Position numbers and translations under genes: made by a program. The notes under the pieces were generated by a model. The model was not told the DNA's origin. It did no database searches and saw only the letters and a program-made list of their open reading frames with translations. Below, piece after piece: positions 1 through 8,439 of a DNA stretch of 64,000 bases. Every line of letters begins with the position of its first letter. Within the stretch, counting starts at the first letter, position 1. Origin of the DNA: Acidobacteriota bacterium (GTDB taxonomy: Bacteria > Acidobacteriota > Vicinamibacteria > Vicinamibacterales > JAKQTR01); the NCBI GenBank assembly GCA_026393755.1, contig JAPKZO010000039.1:62001-126000 (forward strand). Direction: 5' to 3'.

Positions 1-339
1 CGGAAAGACCACCAGTGAGATAAACGCACAACTGAAGAAGAGCGCCGAGATCCGTGCATTTGATCCCACCGAGTGCGCAAAGGCGACAAACAGGGGATAC
101 AGCGGCGGCAGGGCGGTGTGGACTTCACCGCGCGTGGTGAAGCCGGCACCCAGGCGGATACTATCCCCGAGGCCGATGTACTGCACCTCATCGGTGGCGA
201 GCAATGGGAATTTCGCTTGCGCCCGAAGACGCAGGAAATGCACGGCGACGCTGACAACGTAAATCAGCGTGAGCCACACCCATGGGGGAATAGGAGCGCG
301 CTGCCGCCGCTCCCCGGGAAACGTCCCCAGTCCGATCAT
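1..339 (-). CDS. Polytopic membrane glycosyltransferase (GT-C fold, ArnT/GT39-like), N-terminal part cut by window edge
   Basis: Reading the minus strand from an ATG at 339-337 gives 113 open codons that run off the left edge. The start overlaps the stop of the upstream glycosyltransferase (ATGA, 4 bp), so the two are translationally coupled. The fragment opens with a short cytoplasmic end and a hydrophobic segment (WVWLTLIYVVSVAVHFL), followed by a predicted periplasmic loop with TDEVQYIGLG. That matches the acidic DE motif in the first loop of GT39/ArnT-type enzymes, which use polyprenyl-phosphate sugars. A second hydrophobic segment (SALFFSCAFISLVVF) begins at the window edge. Most of the protein is missing, so the exact family is uncertain. 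Pairing with a DPM1-like GT2 (which makes polyprenyl-phosphate sugar) suits a GT-C acceptor enzyme. Confidence 0.72.
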   Translation of the reverse strand, partial: MIGLGTFPGERRQRAPIPPWVWLTLIYVVSVAVHFLRLRAQAKFPLLATDEVQYIGLGDSIRLGAGFTTRGEVHTALPPLYPLFVAFAHSVGSNARISALFFSCAFISLVVFP

Positions 340-2039
340 TTCAGTACCGCTGGTTCCGAAAGAAGGGAATCCGCAGGAAAGGCCCGCGCGACCACGATCC
401 CCTGCGTGTACACGACCGGCCAGTTAATGGATACGTCCAGGACGTCCCCGTGCCTGCGCACCTCAGTCACGACCTCGTTGAGCGGCAAAGGCCTCTCGTC
501 CGGAAACCTCCAGGCCCCTGCCAGTTCCGTCAGGAAACGCGCGACGACGTATAACCACGTCGGAGTCGGAAACGTGATGATCACCAGGGCGCCGGGTTTC
601 GCGCGGACAAAATGCGCGTGAATGGCTCTGGCGGTATCCTGACGCCCGAAATGTTCTATCAGACCGACGCTGATCACGAGGTCGGCGGGCGCGACACTAC
701 TCGTGGAATTGATCACATCGTCGTTGATGACTTCAACGGCTTCGTCATCGCCATGTCGTTCCCGGAATATAGCCAGGCCCCGTTGATTATTGTCAATAAT
801 GGCGTACGCCGCGTCGGGGTATTTCGCCCTCAATCCTGAAAAGAAACAACTATTTCCGCCGCCCAGTTCACAAATTCGAGAAATGGGCGTCGTGCCATAC
901 GTATCGACTAGTCGGTGGATTCTATCTTCGGTGAACTTGCGTGATATCGACGATGTCTTGAATGGCGCATTGTAGTACGCATCCCAGTGGGTCTTCTGCT
1001 CCCTGGTCGATCGGGCTGAGTAGACCAGTATGTTCTGGGCGGCAAAGCTCAATAGAAAGATGGTTCCCTCGGCAATGATCTTGGCGATATAGGGGCTCAC
1101 ATTGAGATATGTGACCATCGGCGCGATAAGGCTGTACGACAACATCATGAGGACCACGACGAGAATGCAATACTTGACGATCTCACTGGCCGCGCTATTC
1201 CCCGATTTGAACACCCACGACTTGCCCAGGGTGAATTGAAACGTCCCTGCTCCCAGTCGGGCGGCAGCAATGCTGAGAAACAGGCTTCCTGAGTTCAGGA
1301 GGAACAGCGCAAATATCAGGTAGTCGATGGCGGCGGTGGCCAGGGACAGTATTGAGAAGCGCAGAAACACGAAGTAGATCTTCAGTGAATCGCGCAGGTA
1401 ATTGAAGTGGGAGCCTTCGTTGTTGGCCTTGTAGATGGTGCGGATAGGGACTTCGTGAAACGTGCGCCGGCTTCTCGCCGCGCGAATCAGCATGTCCAAT
1501 TCGAAATCGTAGCCTGACTCTACTGAGCGCAGCAGATCACAAAGCACCCCTCTTGGAATACCGCGGAGCCCGGTTTGTGTGTCCACCAGGGTGACACCTG
1601 TCACCATCCTGAACACCAGGGCGGTGAGTTTGTTCCCCAGAAGACTTCTCACGGGTACGTTTCTTTCCAGCTTACGGCTGCCCAGACAAAGTGCTTCGGG
1701 AAAAGCCTGAAGAGATTCTGAAACGCGCAGAATGTCTTCTATCGCGTGCTGTCCATCCGCGTCCGCTGCGACAACGCCGACGCAGTCTTCGGCATAGTGG
1801 ACCAGGAAATGGTTGAACGCGGTCTTGAGGGCCTGGCCTTTTCCGAGATTGACGGCATGATGGAGCACTGCAACTTGATTGGAGTGGGCGGCGATGGCAT
1901 CGAACGTGCGTCGGGATGCTCCAGTGGATCCGTCATCGACAACAACGATGTATTGAGATGGATCCCGGGTGAGGCCATCTACCAAAGCAATCAACTCTTC
2001 GCCTGGCTGGTAGGCCGGAATGATGATGACAGGCTTCAA
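336..2039 (-). CDS. GT2 glycosyltransferase - GtrA - SAM methyltransferase fusion
   Basis: About 567 residues in three parts. Residues 1-225 are a DPM1/GtrB-like GT2 domain with VVVDDGST (Asp35-Asp36) and DADGQH (Asp93/Asp95), expected to move a sugar from a nucleotide donor to polyprenyl phosphate. Residues about 226-347 form a four-helix GtrA-like membrane domain, the proposed flippase partner. Residues about 350-567 look like a class I methyltransferase, with the glycine-rich motif ICELGGGNSCFF at about 388-399. The open frame extends to 2333, but the GT2 domain begins at a TTG (2039-2037) preceded by AGGAG at 2048-2052 with 8-nt spacing, so I choose that start; the upstream extension has no domain character. 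GT2-GtrA fusions are known; the third domain is less usual. Target of methylation unknown. Confidence 0.85.
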   Translation of the reverse strand: MKPVIIIPAYQPGEELIALVDGLTRDPSQYIVVVDDGSTGASRRTFDAIAAHSNQVAVLHHAVNLGKGQALKTAFNHFLVHYAEDCVGVVAADADGQHAIEDILRVSESLQAFPEALCLGSRKLERNVPVRSLLGNKLTALVFRMVTGVTLVDTQTGLRGIPRGVLCDLLRSVESGYDFELDMLIRAARSRRTFHEVPIRTIYKANNEGSHFNYLRDSLKIYFVFLRFSILSLATAAIDYLIFALFLLNSGSLFLSIAAARLGAGTFQFTLGKSWVFKSGNSAASEIVKYCILVVVLMMLSYSLIAPMVTYLNVSPYIAKIIAEGTIFLLSFAAQNILVYSARSTREQKTHWDAYYNAPFKTSSISRKFTEDRIHRLVDTYGTTPISRICELGGGNSCFFSGLRAKYPDAAYAIIDNNQRGLAIFRERHGDDEAVEVINDDVINSTSSVAPADLVISVGLIEHFGRQDTARAIHAHFVRAKPGALVIITFPTPTWLYVVARFLTELAGAWRFPDERPLPLNEVVTEVRRHGDVLDVSINWPVVYTQGIVVARAFPADSLLSEPAVLK

Positions 2040-2428
2040 TGTGACATCTCCTGCTCGCAGCCCGTGGCGCAAGTGATTGCTCCCTCGCACCGTGTTGCTC
2101 GCAGATCGAAAACCGCTGCCGGAAAGGCATGGATAGCTGGCTCGGCCGCTCGGCGAATCAGATGAGTATACCGCTGCGAATGGGCGAGAGGCTTCGGCGC
2201 GGCCGGCGAGACCACGCGCGACCGACAAGAATTGCCGTGCAGAGACGATTTCGACACGGGCATCGTGGAAGCCGGAGCAGAGACGACCTTGATTGCCGCC
2301 CGATCGCGCGGCCTGGATCTTGCAGTCGCTCATTGGCTCCCGGTGGCGTCAACAGCGGCCACGCGTCGCGTGTGACGAGTTACCGCCATGGTACAATCGC
2401 CGCCGTTACTCCCCGCGGTCGTTATCAT
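2040..2428. other. Divergent intergenic region between the GT2-GtrA fusion and the P1 gene
   Basis: No gene is supported here. Open frames on both strands through this stretch lack domain character and Shine-Dalgarno sites. It must hold the start signals for both neighbours. On the plus strand TACAAT at 2392-2397, 31 bp before the P1 start, is a good -10 candidate, but no convincing -35 lies at the right distance. Confidence 0.5.
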
Positions 2429-5400
2429 ATGGTCCATTCAGAGCGCCCCGTTCGCCTTCTAGTGCTCCTATTCGTCGCGATGCTCGCGGTCGCCCTTCCG
2501 GCTGGCGACGCGGCCGCGCAAACGGTGAACCGCGACGACATCCTCTACATCCTCCCGTATTGGGGAGGCTACCTGGGTGCCGACGACGCGGCTGTCAGTG
2601 CAGAAATTACCGACCTGCGTAAGAGAGTCGGCCCCGAAGGGCCCTACGTCAAGCTAGGCTTCTCGCTGTATATCTTCCTGTCGATGCAGGATTGGAACGT
2701 GGACATCTCCAATCCGACAGCGGTCCGGGCAGCCATCAGTACGAACATCACGCAGATCGATGATGCGGTGGCCAAGGCGCACGCCAATGGGTTTCCGGTC
2801 GCGCTCGCGATTCAGACGGCCATCCGGGAACGCTACGACCCGGTGCAGTCTGCCTCTGAGGCCGAGGACATCCGCAGCATGCAGTGGTACGCGGACAATG
2901 TCCTGGCGGGGGGGTGGTGGACGCATTCGCGTTACGCGCGCAAGCAGTTTGCCATCCAGCAGGCGTACATGCGCGAAATTGCGAAAGAGATCGCACGCCT
3001 GATGCGTCAGTACCCGGACACGCTGGTCGCCGCAAGCGGCGATGGCGAAGTGGAGTTGGCGCTAGCCAAGTTTTGGAACCCGAGTACGGGAGGCCCGGCC
3101 ACCGGATCGGTTAGCGGAACGACGCTCAGGTACAACGGGCAGACGTTTTCGATTGTAGATGGGCGAGTGACGTTCCCTGACTGTTGGGTGTTTGCGGTGG
3201 CCGACAGCGGCGCCCTGGCCTTGATGCTACAACCGAAAGACAATCTCGGATGTACTCCCGATCCGACCTATGCCACTAGATACGCCGACTACTCGCCATT
3301 CATGGTGGCGGAATTCCGGGACTGGCTCCGGAATGCCGGACTTTACGCGCCAGGGGCCATCTACGCGGGCCAGGGCTATTCCCTCGCCGCGCGGTATGCC
3401 GGTGACGCGACGCCGGGCTCCGACACCAATGGCGACGGCCACACGCTGAACGGTGATTTCGGCACGTCCTTTCAGACCTGGAACCTGCTGCACTTCGACT
3501 GGAGTCTCAGCGATCAGTTCGTGTCGGCCGACCCGCACGCGATTCCGCTGACCGCCTACCAATCCACCGGGTACAACAAGCTGCCGGCACAGATCCCGGG
3601 CGGCTTCGATCCGCCACGAACACCGAAGGCGATAGGAGCCGACGCGTGGTGGGATTTGTGGGTGCTGTTCAAGCAGACGATGCTGCAGCATCACAATCAG
3701 GAATTCGCGAAGTGGATGACGACGTCGCCTGAACCGGCGACGGGAGCGACGATTCCGCCCGCGCGCTGGTATTCGGATCAGGTTGCCGCCGACTATCTCT
3801 TCAACGGGTCGCCGCAGGTTCCAAACCCACGCTGGTACAGTTCGATGAGCTCGCTGTCGACGGCCGATGTCTCGCCGTACGGCTCGCTTGGCATCACAGC
3901 GTTCAATCTCGATTACCGCCCGGCGGGGGCATCCTTCACGCTGCAGAACGCGGCGCCGGCCATCGCCGCACGCGACGTGCGATGGGGCATCATCGAGTGG
4001 CACCCCGGTCTCCTGCCAGGCGGCGGCGTGTCGTCCTGGCTGGGCCTCTTCCAGGTCGATATGGAGCTGGTCAAGCAGTACCGGCCGAGCCTGCTTCTAC
4101 CGTTCGGGTGGGACTTCCACAACTACGAAATCAAGGACACGCTGTTCCAGACGACGCTCGCCGAACTGGTGGCATACCTCAAGGATGGCATGCCCTCCAA
4201 TGGGCAGATGGCGTTTGATGCGCCAGGCGCCACCGTGACTCAGCCGTTCACGCTCACCGGCTGGGCTGTTGACCTCGGAAAGATTCCCGGTCCAGGCCGG
4301 GGGCCGGGCATCGACACGGTCCATATCTACGCGTATCCGAACCCTGGATCCGGCCAAGCGCCCATCTTTCTCGGCTCAGCCACATATGGCGGCACGCGAA
4401 CTGACGTGGCCGCCAGGTACCCTAGTCAGTTCGGCCAGTTCACCAAGTCAGGCTTCTCGCTGACCGTGCGCGGCCTTCCGGTGGGCCGCTACGACCTGGT
4501 CGCCTTCGGGCGCAGCACCGTGAGTGAGACGTTCAATGTGTCCGCCACGGTGAGCGTGACGGTCGGCTATGGAGCGGCGGCGCTCAGTCCGGCGATGCTG
4601 GCATTCGGGACCACGAAGGCCGGAAGTGGGGGCGACCTGGTCGCCACCACGCCTGCGCAGATCATCACCGCGTCGTACAGCGGGCCCGGAATTCCCGTCT
4701 GGTCAGCCAGTTCTTCCGCAACGTGGCTCCAGATCACGAGCGGGCCCGGCGTCGGGCAGTTTACGGTCGCCATCGTCAATCCCGGCAACGTGATTGGCGG
4801 ATCGTCATCGCTCTCTGGTGCCGTCACGATCACCGCCTCAAACGTCGGCGTCGGCGGGTCGGTTCCCGTCACGCTGACGGTCAAACAGGTCGGCACGAGC
4901 ACCGCGCCATTCGGAGCGTTCGACACGCCGGCCGACGGCACGGCGGGGATGCAGGGGTCGTTCGCGGTAACGGGCTGGGCGCTCGACGACGTGGCGATTG
5001 ACCGGGTGGAGATCTGGCGGGACCTGGTACAGGGGGAAGATCCCACTCATGCCTACGTGACCGATCCGTCTCACCCCGCTCATGGCAAGGTGTTTATCGC
5101 GAGTCCGCTGTTCGTGACCGACGCGCGCCCGGACGTCGAGGCGTTGTATTCCAGCTATCCGGCCGCGAACCGCGCGGGCTGGGGCTATTTGCTGCTGTCG
5201 TGGGGCCTGGAGGGTCAGGGGAACGGCCCGTACACGCTCTATGCTTACGCGTTTGATGTCGACGGCCACAGCGCGTCGCTCGGCACCAAGACGATCGCGG
5301 TCGACAACGCGCATGCGTCCAAGCCGTTCGGGTCGATTGATACGCCGGGGTACGGGGAGACCAGGTCGGGGACCTTCGTGAACTTCGGCTGGGCGCTGAC

Positions 5401-6529
5401 GCCGGCGGGGGACGCGTCGTGCCGGATCAACAATGGGGATGTGTGGGTCACCGTCGACTCGCTCCCGGCCGCGCTGGTCAGCTATGGGGACGCGCGTAGC
5501 GATATTGCGGCGGCGTTCCCGGGCTTCCTGAACAGCGCCAACGCGAGTGGTGCGTACTATGTGAACACGACAACGCTGACCAACGGCCGGCACCAGATCG
5601 GCTGGCTGGTGTACGACAGTTGTGGCCGGGGCGACGGGATCGGCAGCCGGTTTTTCAACGTGCTGAATGCGCCGAGCGGCGACAGTGCCGGCGCGCGGGG
5701 TCCGGGATCTGACCCAACTGGAGGGGCGCCATTGACCGCGCTCTCGAGAGAGACCGCCGTCGCGGCCGGGCGCGATGAATCGCGCCCCTACGCGGGAACG
5801 CTGAGGCCTGAGGCTGCGCGCCGGGGGGCGCCAGCGCCGGCGGTTCAGAACGGCGTTGTGTCCGTGCGCCGCCTTGGCGGTGCGTGGGAATCCGTCCCGC
5901 CGAACACCGACGGCCGCTATGTGATCGACGTCCCACAGGACGGCCGCATCGAGGTGCGGCTGCCCCCGCTCGACGGCCGGGCGTACGCGGGCGCGCAGGA
6001 GGTGGGTGGGAACCGGCGGCTACTGCCTGTGGGCTCGTCGCTGGACGCGAGCGCGGGCGTCTTCTACTGGCAACCGGCGCCCGGGTTCCTGGGCAAGTTC
6101 GACCTGGTGTTTGGTCCGTCCTCGGGTGCAGCGGTCACCAGCGGCGATGCCGTCCGCGTGAGTGTCGTGGTGGGCCCGCCGATGCGGGCTATGATCGACA
6201 CGCCGCAGCCGGAAACGATGGTCACGCAGCCGTTTGAAGTGGCTGGTTGGGCGATTGATCTCGCCGCTGAAGGCGGATCGGGTATCGACACCGTGCATGT
6301 CTGGGCGTATCCGCTGACGGGCGAGTCACCTATCTGGCTTGGTGTCGCGGTCCAGGGCGACCCGAGGCCTGATGTCGGCGCGCTCTTTGGCCGGCAGTTC
6401 GACGCGGCGGGCTACGGGCTTCGCGTGCGCGACCTGCCGCCGGGCACCTATGATCTGGTCGTCTACCCGCACCGTGCCCGAACCAACACGTTCGACGGGG
6501 CGCAGATCGTCCGAGTGGTGGTGCGATAG
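2429..6529 (+). CDS. P1: secreted giant protein, glycoside-hydrolase-like head plus shared BACON-A-B-C-D tail
   Basis: 1366 residues from ATG 2429; the longer open frame upstream (from 2129) is not protein-like, while this start gives a Sec signal peptide (VRLLVLLFVAMLAVALPAG). Residues about 32-590 form a head homologous to that of P5, with an alpha/beta-barrel feel. Motifs GDGEVEL (Glu207) and WGIIEWHPG (Glu523) are conserved between the two and are placed like the acid/base and nucleophile of clan-A glycoside hydrolases; this is inference. P1 has an extra segment of about 70 residues after Glu207. Then come an internal copy of module D (about 594-712), a BACON-like domain (about 713-820), module A (about 826-960), B (964-1079), a linker with an in-frame palindrome, C (1142-1229) and D (1250-1366). 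Probably exported and surface-bound; substrate unknown. Confidence 0.85.
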   Translation: MVHSERPVRLLVLLFVAMLAVALPAGDAAAQTVNRDDILYILPYWGGYLGADDAAVSAEITDLRKRVGPEGPYVKLGFSLYIFLSMQDWNVDISNPTAVRAAISTNITQIDDAVAKAHANGFPVALAIQTAIRERYDPVQSASEAEDIRSMQWYADNVLAGGWWTHSRYARKQFAIQQAYMREIAKEIARLMRQYPDTLVAASGDGEVELALAKFWNPSTGGPATGSVSGTTLRYNGQTFSIVDGRVTFPDCWVFAVADSGALALMLQPKDNLGCTPDPTYATRYADYSPFMVAEFRDWLRNAGLYAPGAIYAGQGYSLAARYAGDATPGSDTNGDGHTLNGDFGTSFQTWNLLHFDWSLSDQFVSADPHAIPLTAYQSTGYNKLPAQIPGGFDPPRTPKAIGADAWWDLWVLFKQTMLQHHNQEFAKWMTTSPEPATGATIPPARWYSDQVAADYLFNGSPQVPNPRWYSSMSSLSTADVSPYGSLGITAFNLDYRPAGASFTLQNAAPAIAARDVRWGIIEWHPGLLPGGGVSSWLGLFQVDMELVKQYRPSLLLPFGWDFHNYEIKDTLFQTTLAELVAYLKDGMPSNGQMAFDAPGATVTQPFTLTGWAVDLGKIPGPGRGPGIDTVHIYAYPNPGSGQAPIFLGSATYGGTRTDVAARYPSQFGQFTKSGFSLTVRGLPVGRYDLVAFGRSTVSETFNVSATVSVTVGYGAAALSPAMLAFGTTKAGSGGDLVATTPAQIITASYSGPGIPVWSASSSATWLQITSGPGVGQFTVAIVNPGNVIGGSSSLSGAVTITASNVGVGGSVPVTLTVKQVGTSTAPFGAFDTPADGTAGMQGSFAVTGWALDDVAIDRVEIWRDLVQGEDPTHAYVTDPSHPAHGKVFIASPLFVTDARPDVEALYSSYPAANRAGWGYLLLSWGLEGQGNGPYTLYAYAFDVDGHSASLGTKTIAVDNAHASKPFGSIDTPGYGETRSGTFVNFGWALTPAGDASCRINNGDVWVTVDSLPAALVSYGDARSDIAAAFPGFLNSANASGAYYVNTTTLTNGRHQIGWLVYDSCGRGDGIGSRFFNVLNAPSGDSAGARGPGSDPTGGAPLTALSRETAVAAGRDESRPYAGTLRPEAARRGAPAPAVQNGVVSVRRLGGAWESVPPNTDGRYVIDVPQDGRIEVRLPPLDGRAYAGAQEVGGNRRLLPVGSSLDASAGVFYWQPAPGFLGKFDLVFGPSSGAAVTSGDAVRVSVVVGPPMRAMIDTPQPETMVTQPFEVAGWAIDLAAEGGSGIDTVHVWAYPLTGESPIWLGVAVQGDPRPDVGALFGRQFDAAGYGLRVRDLPPGTYDLVVYPHRARTNTFDGAQIVRVVVR
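5300..5428 (+). repeat. 129-bp segment of module A/B junction identical (inverted) to 12343-12471
   Basis: This segment, encoding the end of module A and start of module B in P1, is base-for-base identical to the reverse complement of 12343-12471 in P2. Similarity continues on both sides with scattered mismatches. The pair forms an inverted repeat around the glycosyltransferase operon at 6655-11474. Confidence 0.9.
5768..5787. repeat. In-frame palindrome in P1 linker (GGGCGCGAT-GA-ATCGCGCCC)
   Basis: A perfect 9-bp stem palindrome in the linker between modules B and C of P1, read as part of GRDESRPYAG. The same palindrome occurs in the P4 linker (21877-21896) and the P5 linker (28553-28572). 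In those genes it is paired with a second palindrome (GGGCGCCAT..ATGGCGCCC); here the partner at about 5724-5735 has decayed to one arm. Confidence 0.85.
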
Positions 6530-6654
6530 CGCGCCACAGACTGGCCGACGGCACACACCCGCTCCGGATGACGTGTCCCGCTGGTGGCATTTCTTGATGT
6601 GCCCGCGTTCGGCGTCCGCGAGCGCTCCTATGATCGTGGTACTCTAGGGCGCGC

Positions 6655-8439
6655 ATGATGCTCCCGCTCGTGTTCGTGCTGGGTGTCGCCATCGCTGCGG
6701 CGCTCTCCTTTGTGGTGCGCCGTGTCGCGGCGAGCCGAGGGGCAGTGGTTTCTGCTCGCCCGGATCGATGGCATCGTGATCCCACGCCGACATTTGGCGG
6801 TATCGCGATGGCGGCCGCCACCGTGATCATCACGATCCCGACGCTCTGGCTCTGGGGCGTCCCGGCGGCGTGGCACGACATTCTGCTCATCCTGGGCACA
6901 TCCAGCATCCTGTTCGGCGTCGGCCTGGTTGATGACAGGCTCCAACTCGCGCCTCTTACAAAACTGGTCGCCACTCTGGCGATCGGATCGTTTCTCCTGT
7001 ACGGCCTTTCGATCATCTCTGCGACCCGTGTGCCGTGGTGGGAAACGATCATCGTCGTCATCTGGTACGCGGGAACGGTCCATGCCTTCAACCTGCTGGA
7101 CAACATGGACGGCCTGGCCGGTGGGGTCGCGCTCATCGCCACGATCGTCCTGGCGACCATTTTCGGCGGGGTGCTCGGCCGGTTGTTCACCGTGGTGCTG
7201 GTGGCGTTTGCCGGGACCATCGGCGGGTTCCTCATCTGGAACGTGCGACCCGCCCGTCTGTTTATGGGGGATTGCGGGAGCCTGTTTCTCGGCTCGATGA
7301 TTGCCGGCACGGCGGTCGCCGTTCTTGTCCTTCCCGGTGCCGCGCTGGCGTTCGACGGCCCGATCCTCTGTCTCGTGCTGGTCGTGCCGTTGCTCGATAC
7401 GTCGTTCGTGCTGGTGCTGCGGCGTCTCGCCGGCCGCGGCGCGACCAAAGGCGGCACCGACCACCTGTCGCACCGGCTGGTGTCGCTGGGCTTGCCCGAG
7501 CGCACCGCCGTGTCGGTGCTGTATGGCATGGCGCTGACGGGTGGCGCTGTGGCTTGGTACATTCACGGGGACGGCCTGTCGCGGATACCCTCGGCGGCGT
7601 TGTTCGGTGTGGCGCTCGTCCTGGCGAGCGTTTACCTGGCCCGCGTGCCCGCCTATGACGGCGAAGATTTCAGGGTGCTGCAAAGGGCCAGTTTTGCTCC
7701 GTTCCTTGGGGTGATCACGTTCCGCTGGCATGCAATCGAGATGCTGCTTGATGTCGTGCTGATCTCGATCGTGCTGTACGCGTCGTATCGCGTCAGGTTC
7801 GAGGGCGAGCAACTCGACGTCTTTCTCCCGACCTTTACCGCGTCGCTGCCTGTGGTCCTGGGCTGCAAGCTGCTGGCACTCCACGTATCAGGCGTGTACG
7901 ACCGGATGTGGGGCTCGTTCAGCATCCGCGACCTGTTCTCGATCGTGCGTGGTGTGCTGCTCGGATCGGCGGCCTCCGTGTTCGTGGCGGCGTACGTGTA
8001 TCGCTTCGAGCGTTTCTCGCGCGGCGTCTTCGTCGTCGACGCGGCGCTGTTGATCCTGGCGCTCGCCGCTTCTCGCGCCTCGTTTCGCCTGATGGGCGAG
8101 GCCGCGAGATTCCAAAGCGCTCGGGCGAAACGGACACTCATCTACGGCGCCGGATCGGGCGGGCAACTCCTGGTTCGCGAGATGCGGACCAACTCGGAGT
8201 GGAACCTCAACCCCGTGGCCTTTCTGGATGACGATGCCGCGAAACTCAGGCGACGGTTGATGGGCATCCCCGTCCGGGGCAGTGCCAGCTCGATTGAATC
8301 GGTGCTGACGCGCTACCGGATTGAGGAAGTGGTGTTCAGCACCGGGTTGATTGACTCGGAGCGCGAACAGCGAGTGCAGGCGATCTGCGCAAACCGCGGC
8401 ATCCGCGTGCGGCGGTTTCGGCTGGAGATTACCGAGTGA
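6655..8439 (+). CDS. WecA/MraY-like phosphoglycosyltransferase fused to a CapD/FlaA1 N-terminal region
   Basis: 594 residues. Residues 1 to about 345 are a polyprenyl-phosphate N-acetylhexosamine-1-phosphate transferase of the WecA/MraY type: many membrane helices, LVDDRLQL (Asp93-Asp94), NLLDNMDGLAGG (Asp149/Asp152), FMGDCGSL (Asp206) and TDHLSHRL (His270/His273), all key family residues. From about 350 the protein turns into the N-terminal half of CapD/FlaA1-type proteins: four membrane helices, then a nucleotide/CoA-binding-like Rossmann domain (LIYGAGSGGQLL, about 500-594). The catalytic sugar dehydratase/epimerase domain normally following is absent. The gene opens a four-gene operon; its stop overlaps the next start (GTGA). 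It should load the first sugar phosphate onto the lipid carrier for a surface glycan. ATG 6658 is an alternative start. Confidence 0.88.
   Translation: MMLPLVFVLGVAIAAALSFVVRRVAASRGAVVSARPDRWHRDPTPTFGGIAMAAATVIITIPTLWLWGVPAAWHDILLILGTSSILFGVGLVDDRLQLAPLTKLVATLAIGSFLLYGLSIISATRVPWWETIIVVIWYAGTVHAFNLLDNMDGLAGGVALIATIVLATIFGGVLGRLFTVVLVAFAGTIGGFLIWNVRPARLFMGDCGSLFLGSMIAGTAVAVLVLPGAALAFDGPILCLVLVVPLLDTSFVLVLRRLAGRGATKGGTDHLSHRLVSLGLPERTAVSVLYGMALTGGAVAWYIHGDGLSRIPSAALFGVALVLASVYLARVPAYDGEDFRVLQRASFAPFLGVITFRWHAIEMLLDVVLISIVLYASYRVRFEGEQLDVFLPTFTASLPVVLGCKLLALHVSGVYDRMWGSFSIRDLFSIVRGVLLGSAASVFVAAYVYRFERFSRGVFVVDAALLILALAASRASFRLMGEAARFQSARAKRTLIYGAGSGGQLLVREMRTNSEWNLNPVAFLDDDAAKLRRRLMGIPVRGSASSIESVLTRYRIEEVVFSTGLIDSEREQRVQAICANRGIRVRRFRLEITE

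Noticed and set aside
73-621. 182-codon plus-strand open frame
   Set aside because: Antisense to the GT-C fragment and the methyltransferase domain, no domain character; the minus-strand reading gives recognisable proteins.
2129-2428. N-terminal extension of P1
   Set aside because: Arg-rich, no Shine-Dalgarno, and would bury the signal peptide that begins at ATG 2429.
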